Positions 9,137 through 16,745 of a stretch of 64,000 nt of DNA are shown piece by piece. Under the pieces are notes generated by a model. It ran no database searches. It was not told where the DNA came from and was given only the letters and a program-made list of their open reading frames with translations. Each line of letters opens with the position of its first letter. Positions within the stretch are counted from its first letter, which is position 1. The position numbers and the translations under genes are program-made. This stretch comes from Bradyrhizobium iriomotense (lineage in GTDB: Bacteria; Pseudomonadota; Alphaproteobacteria; Rhizobiales; Xanthobacteraceae), in the NCBI RefSeq assembly GCF_030160715.1, contig NZ_BSOW01000005.1:62001-126000 (forward strand), read 5' to 3'.

Positions 9137-10651
9137 GTGACAAAAGATCCGCAGCCCCAACGCAAACCTGAGAATTGCGCCTTCGTCATCTTCGGCGTCA
9201 CCGGCGATCTCACCCATCGCCTGGTGATCCCATCGCTCTACAATCTCGCCGCCGAGAACCTGTTGCCGGAGAAGTTCTGCGTCGTCGGCGTCGCCCGCAA
9301 GGGCATGTCGAATGACGATCTGCGCGATAGCCTATTGAAGGGGCTGCGAGAGCATGCCACCCGTCCAGTGGACGACGTCGTCGCCCAGCAGCTCCTGCAA
9401 TGCGTGACCTTCGTCGAGGCCGACCCGAAGGATCCGCCGTCCTTCGACGCGCTGCACAAGCATCTCGACGCGCTCGAATGCTCGCGCGGCACCGGGGGCA
9501 ACCGGCTGTTTTATCTCGCGACACCGCCGGCCGCGTTTGCGCCAACCGCGGGCGCGCTCGGCCGCACTGGGCTTTTGAAGGAAGACAACGGCGCCTGGCG
9601 GCGGCTTGTCGTGGAGAAGCCGTTCGGCACCGACCTCGCCTCGGCCAAGGCATTGAACGCGGAATTGTTGAAGATCGCCGAAGAACACCAGATCTACCGG
9701 ATCGATCACTACCTCGGCAAGGAAACGGTGCAGAACATCTTGGTGCTGCGCTTTGCCAACGGTATGTTCGAGCCGATCTGGAATCGCAACCATATCGACC
9801 ACATCCAGATCACCGTCGAGGAGCGCCTCGGTGTCGGTCATCGCGGCGGCTTCTACGATTCGACCGGCGCATTGCGCGACATGGTGCCGAACCATCTGTT
9901 CCAGCTCCTGTCGCTGGTCGCGATGGAGCCACCGACGCGTTTCGAGGCGCGCGCAGTGCGCAACGAGAAGGCCGAGGTGCTGGCAGCAATCCAACCGCAG
10001 AGCGAAGCCGACGCACTGAAGAACTCGGTCCGCGCGCAATATGTGGGAGGCCGCGTCGGCAGCGAGGAGCTTTCCGATTATCGCGGCACTGCGGAGGTCA
10101 ATCCGGACAGCACCACCGAGACCTTTGTCGCGCTGAAGCTCGCCATCGACAATTGGCGCTGGGCCGGCGTCCCCTTCTATCTGCGCACTGGCAAGGCACT
10201 CGCCAGCAAGCGCACGGAAGTGGCGATCAAGTTCAAGCAGGCGCCGCTCGCGATGTTCAGCGGCACGCCGATCGACCGGCTGTCGCAGAATTTCCTGACC
10301 ATCGGCATCGCCCCGACCGAAAGTATCGAGCTGCAGTTCAACGCCAAGATGCCTGGCCCCAGCGTCTCCATCGACGGTGTCGAGATGAAATTTCGCTACG
10401 GAGACTATTTCAAAGCGGAGCCCAGCACCGGCTATGAGACGCTGATCTACGACTGCATGATCGGCGACAACATCCTGTTTCAGCGCGCCGACGCCATCGA
10501 GGCGGGTTGGCAGGCGGTGCAGCCGCTCCTCGATGCCTGGAAGAAGGCGGGCAGCGGCGGCCTCGAGCTTTACCGCGCCGGAAGCGAAGGCCCACTCGGC
10601 GCCGACGAACTGCTCAGACGCGACGGGCGAAGCTGGCGGAAGTTCACCTGA
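9137..10651 (+). CDS. zwf: Glucose-6-phosphate 1-dehydrogenase
   Basis: A 504-aa protein with the nucleotide motif FGVTGDLTHR near residues 19-28 and the substrate signature RIDHYLGKE near residue 187, both diagnostic of G6PDH. It oxidises glucose-6-phosphate to 6-phosphogluconolactone with reduction of NAD(P)+. I chose the GTG at 9137: it gives the normal family length and sits just after the gnd stop. A longer frame reaches back into gnd without added homology. The stop overlaps the pgl ATG by one base (TGATG), so the lactonase is translationally coupled. Confidence 0.95.
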   Translation: MTKDPQPQRKPENCAFVIFGVTGDLTHRLVIPSLYNLAAENLLPEKFCVVGVARKGMSNDDLRDSLLKGLREHATRPVDDVVAQQLLQCVTFVEADPKDPPSFDALHKHLDALECSRGTGGNRLFYLATPPAAFAPTAGALGRTGLLKEDNGAWRRLVVEKPFGTDLASAKALNAELLKIAEEHQIYRIDHYLGKETVQNILVLRFANGMFEPIWNRNHIDHIQITVEERLGVGHRGGFYDSTGALRDMVPNHLFQLLSLVAMEPPTRFEARAVRNEKAEVLAAIQPQSEADALKNSVRAQYVGGRVGSEELSDYRGTAEVNPDSTTETFVALKLAIDNWRWAGVPFYLRTGKALASKRTEVAIKFKQAPLAMFSGTPIDRLSQNFLTIGIAPTESIELQFNAKMPGPSVSIDGVEMKFRYGDYFKAEPSTGYETLIYDCMIGDNILFQRADAIEAGWQAVQPLLDAWKKAGSGGLELYRAGSEGPLGADELLRRDGRSWRKFT

Positions 10652-11400
10652 TGGCTGCGACCGACAAGCCCCGGCTGATCGTCGTCGCCGACGCCGCCGC
10701 GCTCGCGCGCACCGCTGCCGAGCGGGTCATGGCGCGAATCTCGACCAATCCCGGCCGCATCGCGATCTGCCTCACCGGCGGGTCGAGCCCGAAGCGGCTC
10801 TATCAGCTGCTCGGCACCGAGACTTACCGCAGCAAGATTCCCTGGCAGCGCGTGCACTGGTTCATCGGCGACGAGCGCTTCGTGCCGGAGGGTGATCCCC
10901 TCAACAACATGAACGTCGCCCGCGCGACCTTTCTCGACCGCGACGCACCGCCCACCAACATCCATCCGATTCCGACCACGGCCGGTGGGCCGGACGAGAG
11001 CGCGGCCGCTTATGCGCGGGAGCTGCAAACGTTCTATGGGGCCGACCGGCTTGACCCGTCAAAGCCGCTGTTCGACCTCGTGCTGATGGGCGCGGGTCCC
11101 GACGGCCACACCGCCTCGCTCTTTCCCGGCTACCCCGCGATCGAGGAGGCCGACCGCTGGGTGGTCGGCGTGCCCAAGGCCAATGTCGCGCCCTTCGTGC
11201 CGCGGGTGACCCTGACATTGCCGACGCTCGCCTCTTGCCGCGAAATGCTGTTTGAAATCGAGGGCGCCGGCAAGCGGCCGATCTTGACGCGCCTGCTCAA
11301 TAGCGAGAATCTGCCCGCAACACGCGCGCGCTCGAACCGCGAGACCGTCTGGCTGGTCGACGAAGCCGCGCTTCCGGAGGGCTTTCGTGGCGGGCGCTGA
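10651..11400 (+). CDS. pgl: 6-phosphogluconolactonase (DevB/Pgl type)
   Basis: A 249-aa protein of the DevB/Pgl family. ICLTGGSSPKRLYQLL, WFIGDERFVPEGDPLNNMNV and LMGAGPDGHTASLFPG are the three classical blocks. It hydrolyses 6-phosphogluconolactone to 6-phosphogluconate between Zwf and Gnd. The ATG shares one base with the zwf stop, and the 3' end overlaps gntK by 14 bp, so the genes are co-transcribed. Length agrees with the family. Confidence 0.95.
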   Translation: MAATDKPRLIVVADAAALARTAAERVMARISTNPGRIAICLTGGSSPKRLYQLLGTETYRSKIPWQRVHWFIGDERFVPEGDPLNNMNVARATFLDRDAPPTNIHPIPTTAGGPDESAAAYARELQTFYGADRLDPSKPLFDLVLMGAGPDGHTASLFPGYPAIEEADRWVVGVPKANVAPFVPRVTLTLPTLASCREMLFEIEGAGKRPILTRLLNSENLPATRARSNRETVWLVDEAALPEGFRGGR

Positions 11401-11929
11401 ACCACCCTGCGCATTGATCGTGATGGGCGTCTCGGGCTCGGGCAAGAGCACGGTCGCGGAGGCGCTCGGCAAGCGCCTCGGCTGGCGCTTCGAGGACGGC
11501 GACAGCTTTCATCCCGCGAGCAATGTCGCGAAAATGGCCGCCGGCCATCCGCTCACTGATGAGGACCGCTGGCCATGGCTCAATGCCATCGCCGACGAGG
11601 TCGAGCGGACCTGCAAGGCGGACGGTCACGTCATTATCGCCTGCTCGGCGCTGAAGCACGCCTATCGCGACGTGCTGCTGCGCGGCCGCGACGACGTTCG
11701 TTTCGTCTTCCTGAAAGGCACCCAGGAGCTGATCGCCGACCGGCTCGCCCATCGCAAGGGGCATTTCATGCCGCCGGAACTGCTCACAAGCCAGTTCAGG
11801 ACGCTGGAGCCGCCCGACGCCGGCGAGCATGTCATCACCGTCTCGATCGATGAAACCATCGAGGCGATCGTGGATGGCGTCCTGCGACAGTTGAAATTCG
11901 GCGGCGAGAAGCACAAGGCCATGTCATGA
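11387..11929 (+). CDS. gntK: Gluconokinase
   Basis: A 180-aa P-loop kinase with Walker A MGVSGSGKST near residues 13-22 and the gluconokinase blocks FEDGDSFHPASNVAKMA and HVIIACSALKHAYRDVLL. It phosphorylates gluconate to 6-phosphogluconate, giving a second entry to the operon's pathway. It starts with GTG 14 bp inside pgl; the frame allows no convincing later start before the P-loop. The stop overlaps the next gene's ATG (ATGA). Confidence 0.94.
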   Translation: MAGAEPPCALIVMGVSGSGKSTVAEALGKRLGWRFEDGDSFHPASNVAKMAAGHPLTDEDRWPWLNAIADEVERTCKADGHVIIACSALKHAYRDVLLRGRDDVRFVFLKGTQELIADRLAHRKGHFMPPELLTSQFRTLEPPDAGEHVITVSIDETIEAIVDGVLRQLKFGGEKHKAMS

Positions 11930-12738
11930 CGCCCATCTCACTCGTAGTTTCCGACGTCGATGGCACTTTGCTGACCAAGGACAAGACGCTGACCGACCGC
12001 GCCAAGGCCGCGGTGCAGCGACTGCACAAGGCTGGCATCGGCTTCACCATCACCTCGAGCCGCCCCGCCATCGGCATGCGCTTTCTGATCGAGCCGCTTT
12101 CGATCACACTGCCGGTCGGCCCGTTCAACGGCTCTTCGACGATCGATCCACAGATGAAGCCGGTCGAGCAGCACCTGATCCCACAGGCGGCGGCCGAGCG
12201 CTGCCTGCAGATCCTCCAGGAATTCGGCGCTGACATCTGGCTCTTTACCGCCGACAAATGGCTGATCGACAACCCCAAGGGCAGCTATGTCGCGCACGAG
12301 CAGCACACGATCCGCGCCGATCCGACGGTCGTGGCGGACTTCACGCCATATCTCGCGAGTGGTTGCAAGATCGTCGGCGCGAGCGCCGATGCGGCGGGGC
12401 TGGAGCGTTGCGAGAAGGCGATGCAGGAAGCCCTCGGCGGCGAGGCGACTGCGGTACGTTCGCAGACGTATTATCTCGACATCACGCCACCCGGCTTCAA
12501 TAAGGGCACGTTCGTCCAGGACATGGCGCGGCGCCTCGGCATCTCGACGGACGCGATCGCCACGATCGGCGACATGCAGAACGACCTGGCAATGTTCCGC
12601 GTCAGCGGCCTCTCGTTCGCCATGGGCAATGCCTCCGACAGTGTCAAGCAGCAGGCGACCCATGTCACTGCGACCAATGAACAGGACGGCTTTGCCGAGG
12701 CGATGGAAATCATCCTGAAGCGGAACGGGATCGGTTGA
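11926..12738 (+). CDS. HAD-IIB (Cof-type) phosphatase
   Basis: A 270-aa Cof-type HAD hydrolase. Motif I is VSDVDGTLL at the N-terminus (nucleophile and acid Asp). Motif II is the Ser in TITSSRPAIGM. The C-terminal motifs are the Lys in PGFNKGTFVQ and GDMQNDLAMF. These enzymes dephosphorylate sugar phosphates or related small molecules; the substrate cannot be read from sequence, but the 4-bp overlap with gntK suggests a sugar phosphate of the same pathway. It is the last gene of the operon, ending 5 bp before the convergent GH15 gene. Confidence 0.9.
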   Translation: MTPISLVVSDVDGTLLTKDKTLTDRAKAAVQRLHKAGIGFTITSSRPAIGMRFLIEPLSITLPVGPFNGSSTIDPQMKPVEQHLIPQAAAERCLQILQEFGADIWLFTADKWLIDNPKGSYVAHEQHTIRADPTVVADFTPYLASGCKIVGASADAAGLERCEKAMQEALGGEATAVRSQTYYLDITPPGFNKGTFVQDMARRLGISTDAIATIGDMQNDLAMFRVSGLSFAMGNASDSVKQQATHVTATNEQDGFAEAMEIILKRNGIG

Positions 12739-12743
12739 ACTCG

Positions 12744-14564
12744 CTACTGCGACCGTTGCACTGCCGGCTTCTCGCTTCGGGTCCTTGCGGCCGACAGATT
12801 GTGCGCGGTGTTGATCAGGGCGATGTGGGTCAGCGCCTGCGGGAAATTGCCGGTCTGGCGTTGCGCCACCGAGTCGTATTCCTCGGCCAGAAGCCCGACA
12901 TCGTTGGCGATGCCGACCACGCGATCGAACAGCGCCTGCGCCTTGTCGAGGTCGCCGGCAAGCACATGAGCATCCGCAAGCCATAGGCTGCAGGCGAGGA
13001 ACGCCCCCTCGATCGGCTGTGTCTCCTCGGACACTTCACGGGGGTCATGCCGCAGCACAAATCCGTCTCGCATCAGGTGCTGTTCGACCGCCGCGATGGT
13101 GCCGCGCACCCGCGCATCCTCTGCCGGAAGGAAGCCGACCGCCGGCAGCAGCAGCACGCTGGCGTCGAGAACCTTCGAGCCATAGGATTCGACGAAAGCG
13201 TTCGCCTCGGGATCGAAGCCTCGCCGACAGACGTCCCGGTGGATGGCGTCGCGCAAGGTGCGCCAGTGCAGCAGCGGCGCCTTGAAGCCGAAGGTCTCGG
13301 CGCTCTTGATGCCGCGGTCGAAGGCGACCCAGGTCATCACCTTCGAGAAGACATAGTGCCTGGCCTGGCCACGACGCTCCCAGATGCCATTGTCGGGATG
13401 ATCCCAGACCTCGGCCAGGTGCTGGAGCACGGCGCATTCCAGCGCCCAGCTCTCGTCGTCGAGCTTCAGCTTCGCCATGCGCGACTGGTGGAACGCGTCG
13501 ATCAGCTCGCCATAGACGTCGAGCTGCAATTGCGCGTGGGCGGCATTGCCGACGCGGACCGGCTTTGCCCCCTCATAGCCGTCGAGCCATTCGGCCTCCC
13601 ATTCCAGCAGCCGCCGCTGGCCCCAGATGCCGTACATGATCTGCATGTTCGCCGGTGAACCGGCGGCCGCGCGCAACAGCCAATTGTGCCAGCTGGATGC
13701 CTCCTCGGTATAGCCGGAGTTCATCAGCGCCAGCAGCGTGAAGGTGGCATCGCGCAGCCAGCAGAAGCGGTAATCCCAGTTGCGCATCCCGCCGAGCTTT
13801 TCCGGCAGCGACGTGGTCGGTGCCGCGACGATGCCGCCGGTCGGGTCGAAGGTCAGTGCCTTCAGGGTGATCAGCGAGCGCATGATGAGATCGTGATACG
13901 CGCCGTCGCGTTTGGCGTGGCTGCACCAGTCCTTCCAGAAGGCTTCCGTCTCCGCGAATGCGCGCTCGGGGTCAATTGCCTCGGGCGGCGCGAGATGCGA
14001 CGGGCCATAGGTGAGCACGAAGGGGATGGTCTCGCCCGCGGCGACCTCGAATTCCGCGATTGTGGTCAAGTCCTCGCCGCGAGTCTCGACGGGCGTGCGG
14101 AGCACCGTCATGTCCTGCCCGCAGATCGCGAGCACGGCGGAGCGATCCTCGCTCCGCCTGACCCAGGGGATATTGACGCCGAAGCCGAAGCGGATGATGA
14201 GCTCCATTTTCAGCTTGATGCAGCCTTTCAGGCCGCGCACCAGCCGCACGATGTCGGACGCCTTGCCGCGCGGCGGCATGAAGTCGATCACGGCGACACT
14301 GCCGCCTTCCGTCTCCAAGCGCGTCTCGAGGATCAGGGTGTCGTCGAGATAACGGCGGGAGCACGCCGTGAGGGCTTCGCTCGGCGCAATCTGCCAGCGC
14401 CCGTTCCTTCTGCTCCCGAGGATCGCGGCAAAGCAGGCGTCGGAATCGAAGGCCGGCCAGCACAGCCAGTCGATCGAGCCGTCGCGGCCGACGAGGGCCG
14501 CGGTCTCGCAATCGCCGATCAGCGCGTAGTCTTCGATCTTCTGTGACAATTCCGTGTGACCCAC
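12744..14564 (-). CDS. Glycoside hydrolase family 15 protein (glucoamylase/trehalase-like)
   Basis: A 606-aa GH15 protein. The N-terminal block KIEDYALIGDCETAALVGRD with GSIDWLCWPAFDS and the centre MRNWDYRFCWLRDATFTLLA are typical of bacterial GH15 proteins of this length. Some of these are glucoamylases; others, in mycobacteria, are trehalases, so the substrate is uncertain. It lies 21 bp downstream of malQ on the same strand, consistent with alpha-glucan or trehalose breakdown. No signal peptide is seen, so it is probably cytoplasmic. Confidence 0.93.
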   Translation of the reverse strand: MGHTELSQKIEDYALIGDCETAALVGRDGSIDWLCWPAFDSDACFAAILGSRRNGRWQIAPSEALTACSRRYLDDTLILETRLETEGGSVAVIDFMPPRGKASDIVRLVRGLKGCIKLKMELIIRFGFGVNIPWVRRSEDRSAVLAICGQDMTVLRTPVETRGEDLTTIAEFEVAAGETIPFVLTYGPSHLAPPEAIDPERAFAETEAFWKDWCSHAKRDGAYHDLIMRSLITLKALTFDPTGGIVAAPTTSLPEKLGGMRNWDYRFCWLRDATFTLLALMNSGYTEEASSWHNWLLRAAAGSPANMQIMYGIWGQRRLLEWEAEWLDGYEGAKPVRVGNAAHAQLQLDVYGELIDAFHQSRMAKLKLDDESWALECAVLQHLAEVWDHPDNGIWERRGQARHYVFSKVMTWVAFDRGIKSAETFGFKAPLLHWRTLRDAIHRDVCRRGFDPEANAFVESYGSKVLDASVLLLPAVGFLPAEDARVRGTIAAVEQHLMRDGFVLRHDPREVSEETQPIEGAFLACSLWLADAHVLAGDLDKAQALFDRVVGIANDVGLLAEEYDSVAQRQTGNFPQALTHIALINTAHNLSAARTRSEKPAVQRSQ

Positions 14565-14585
14565 CTGAAATTGTCGTCGTGAACT

Positions 14586-16541
14586 CTAACGGTGCGACCG
14601 CTCCCGCGTTGCCGCCTTCAGCGCGCCGCGATCGATGCTCGACGCAATCTTGTCCAACGCGACCGGCAGCCGCTGGCGCCAGTTGGGGTGCTCGTCGATC
14701 GTGCCGGGAATATTGGGCTGGTCGACCACGCCCAGGAGATCCTCGAGCGAAACCGCGAGAAGGCGCGACGGCGTCCGGGACAGGAAGTCCAGCACCGAAT
14801 AGAGATCGTTGGCCTGGATGGAGTTGAAGCGCAGGATCTCGTCGAGCATGCCGAGCGCGTGCCAGCGCGCCTCCTCGTTCTCGCCGGGATCGAGCCCGAG
14901 CGAGAGCTTCATCTTGAGATCGCTGAAGGAGCGCCAGCCAGCATAGGTACACAGATCATGCGTGTTCAACGTGACCAGCGCATTGGACCGGTAGTGATCG
15001 AGATTGCGGAAGCGCCCGGCGTCATCGCGCTCGAACATCATCACGAGATAGGACCAGATGCCCCAGTCCTGCATGGTCTCGCGAAAGCCTTCCGGCACGG
15101 TGCCGAGGTCCTCGCCGATCACGATGCACTTGTGAGCCGCGCTTTCGCGCGCGACCGCCGCCAGCAGTGCCTCGAACGGCATCTGCACATAGGCGCCGTT
15201 GTCCGGCTTGAACCCGCGCGGCACGAGGTAGAGCCGTTTCAGGCCCAGGACGTGATCGAGCCGGATCGCGCCGGCATGGCGCATCGAGGCAGCCAGCATG
15301 TCAGCGAACGGTACGAACGACTGCGCCTCCAGGCCGCCGGCATTGAAACCGGCGAGGCCCCAATCCTGGCCCACCGTGTTCAGCACATCGGGCGGCGCGC
15401 CGACCGCGAGATGGCGGGAGATCGCGCCCTGCTCGTTCCAGGCATCGAACCCGTCGGACTGCACGCCGACGGCGACGTCGAGATAGAGCCCGACCTTCAT
15501 GCCGAGCCGGCCTGCGAGCTCCCGGGCCGCAGCCAACTGCCAATCGGCCGTCCATTGCACGAACTCGACGAACTCGACCTCGTCGTGATCGGGGCCAGCG
15601 CGCAGCTCCGCGCATTTCGTCTCGTCCGGCCGCTGCCACTCTGACGGCCATTCCCACCACGGTCGTCCAGTGAAACGATGGCGCAGCACCTCGAAACAGG
15701 CGAAGCGCGACAACAGCGACCCCCGTTCGAGACGGAAAGCATCGAATGCCTGTCGGCGCCCAAGGCCAGCCTTGGCCTTGAACGCATCGAATGCGGCGCG
15801 CAGGCCGCGCCATTTCAGCGGCCCCGCCTCGCGATATCGGACGCGATCGCCTTCGCGTAAGGATGCCGCGGTCGCGCGCGCATCCGGCAGCAGATCGGAC
15901 GAAAATTCCGGAATCTTCTCGACGTCGATGTAGAGCGGATTGAGGAACAGCCGGCTGTTCGGCGAATAGGGGCTGCAGTCGGACGGGCGGTCGTCGAACA
16001 GCACGTGCAGCGGATTGAGGCCGACGCCATCGGCGCCGAGCTCTTGGGCAAGCGCAACGAGATCGGCGAGGTCCGTGAAATCCCCGATCCCCCAATTGCG
16101 CGCGGAGCGGACACTGTAGAGCTGGACCGCGAGCAGCCAACTGCGGTCGAAATCGCCGGTGAAGGCGCGCTCGGGCGCCACGATCAACGGCGCCTCTTCC
16201 GCTGCCCCGGACGCATCGACGAGCTTCAGCCGATGGTAGCCCGACGGCAGATTGTCGGGCCAAACGATGGCGCGCTCACGCGCCTCGCCCTGGGCGACCA
16301 GCACGGTGTCGTTGGTGACGGACCAACGCAGCGGGAGCTTGGCCGCCTCGGTGAGGTCGGTGTGCGGCTGCCGGCCGATACGGACCACGACAGCACCGCT
16401 GACGAAGCGGTAGGGGCGCTGCTCCGGCAGGGCATTGAGGATCGACGTCAGAGCATCGGGAGCTGTGACCCGCAGCTTGCCCAAGGCATCGACGAATTCG
16501 GACTGGACGCCCTTGGTTCTGGCTTTAGCTAAAAGATCCAT
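14586..16541 (-). CDS. malQ: 4-alpha-glucanotransferase (amylomaltase, GH77)
   Basis: A GH77 enzyme of 651 aa when begun at the ATG at 16541 (MDLLAKARTKGVQSEFVDAL). An in-frame TTG at 16580 would add 13 residues without support. Catalytic blocks are AIRLDHVLGLKRLYLVPRG (nucleophile Asp), CIVIGEDLGTVPEGFRE (acid Glu) and TLNTHDLCTYAGW (third Asp). It transfers maltodextrin units between glucans. An EcfG-type promoter (GGAAC-N17-CGTT) lies about 80 bp upstream, so stress induction with the divergent glgE/treS operon is plausible. Confidence 0.95.
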   Translation of the reverse strand: MDLLAKARTKGVQSEFVDALGKLRVTAPDALTSILNALPEQRPYRFVSGAVVVRIGRQPHTDLTEAAKLPLRWSVTNDTVLVAQGEARERAIVWPDNLPSGYHRLKLVDASGAAEEAPLIVAPERAFTGDFDRSWLLAVQLYSVRSARNWGIGDFTDLADLVALAQELGADGVGLNPLHVLFDDRPSDCSPYSPNSRLFLNPLYIDVEKIPEFSSDLLPDARATAASLREGDRVRYREAGPLKWRGLRAAFDAFKAKAGLGRRQAFDAFRLERGSLLSRFACFEVLRHRFTGRPWWEWPSEWQRPDETKCAELRAGPDHDEVEFVEFVQWTADWQLAAARELAGRLGMKVGLYLDVAVGVQSDGFDAWNEQGAISRHLAVGAPPDVLNTVGQDWGLAGFNAGGLEAQSFVPFADMLAASMRHAGAIRLDHVLGLKRLYLVPRGFKPDNGAYVQMPFEALLAAVARESAAHKCIVIGEDLGTVPEGFRETMQDWGIWSYLVMMFERDDAGRFRNLDHYRSNALVTLNTHDLCTYAGWRSFSDLKMKLSLGLDPGENEEARWHALGMLDEILRFNSIQANDLYSVLDFLSRTPSRLLAVSLEDLLGVVDQPNIPGTIDEHPNWRQRLPVALDKIASSIDRGALKAATRERSHR

Positions 16542-16618
16542 TCGGCACGCAGTTTGCAGGCCGCCATCAGCCGGCGGCAACCATTTTCATGAGGCGGAGG
16601 AATAAGATAGTCAGGATT

Positions 16619-16644
16619 AACGCGCTGACTAAGGCGATCGTTCC
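16619..16644 (-). promoter_or_regulatory. EcfG-type promoter of malQ
   Basis: On the minus strand: GGAAC (16644-16640), 17 bases, CGTT (16622-16619), an exact match to the EcfG consensus. The -10 lies 78 bp upstream of the malQ ATG. Confidence 0.72.
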
Positions 16645-16649
16645 TGGCT

Positions 16650-16674
16650 GGAACTAATGACACACAAGAGGCTT
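16650..16674 (+). promoter_or_regulatory. Possible weak EcfG-type promoter for the glgE operon
   Basis: On the plus strand: GGAAC (16650-16654), 16 bases, GCTT (16671-16674). The -35 is perfect; the -10 matches only TT of CGTT. It sits back-to-back with the malQ -35, five bases apart, forming GTTCC-N5-GGAAC. Confidence 0.35.
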
Positions 16675-16745
16675 TCTATATAGGTACCAAGCGTCGGTTC
16701 CCGACAAGGGACACGAGACGCTGCTTTCTTGTCAATGGCATCACC

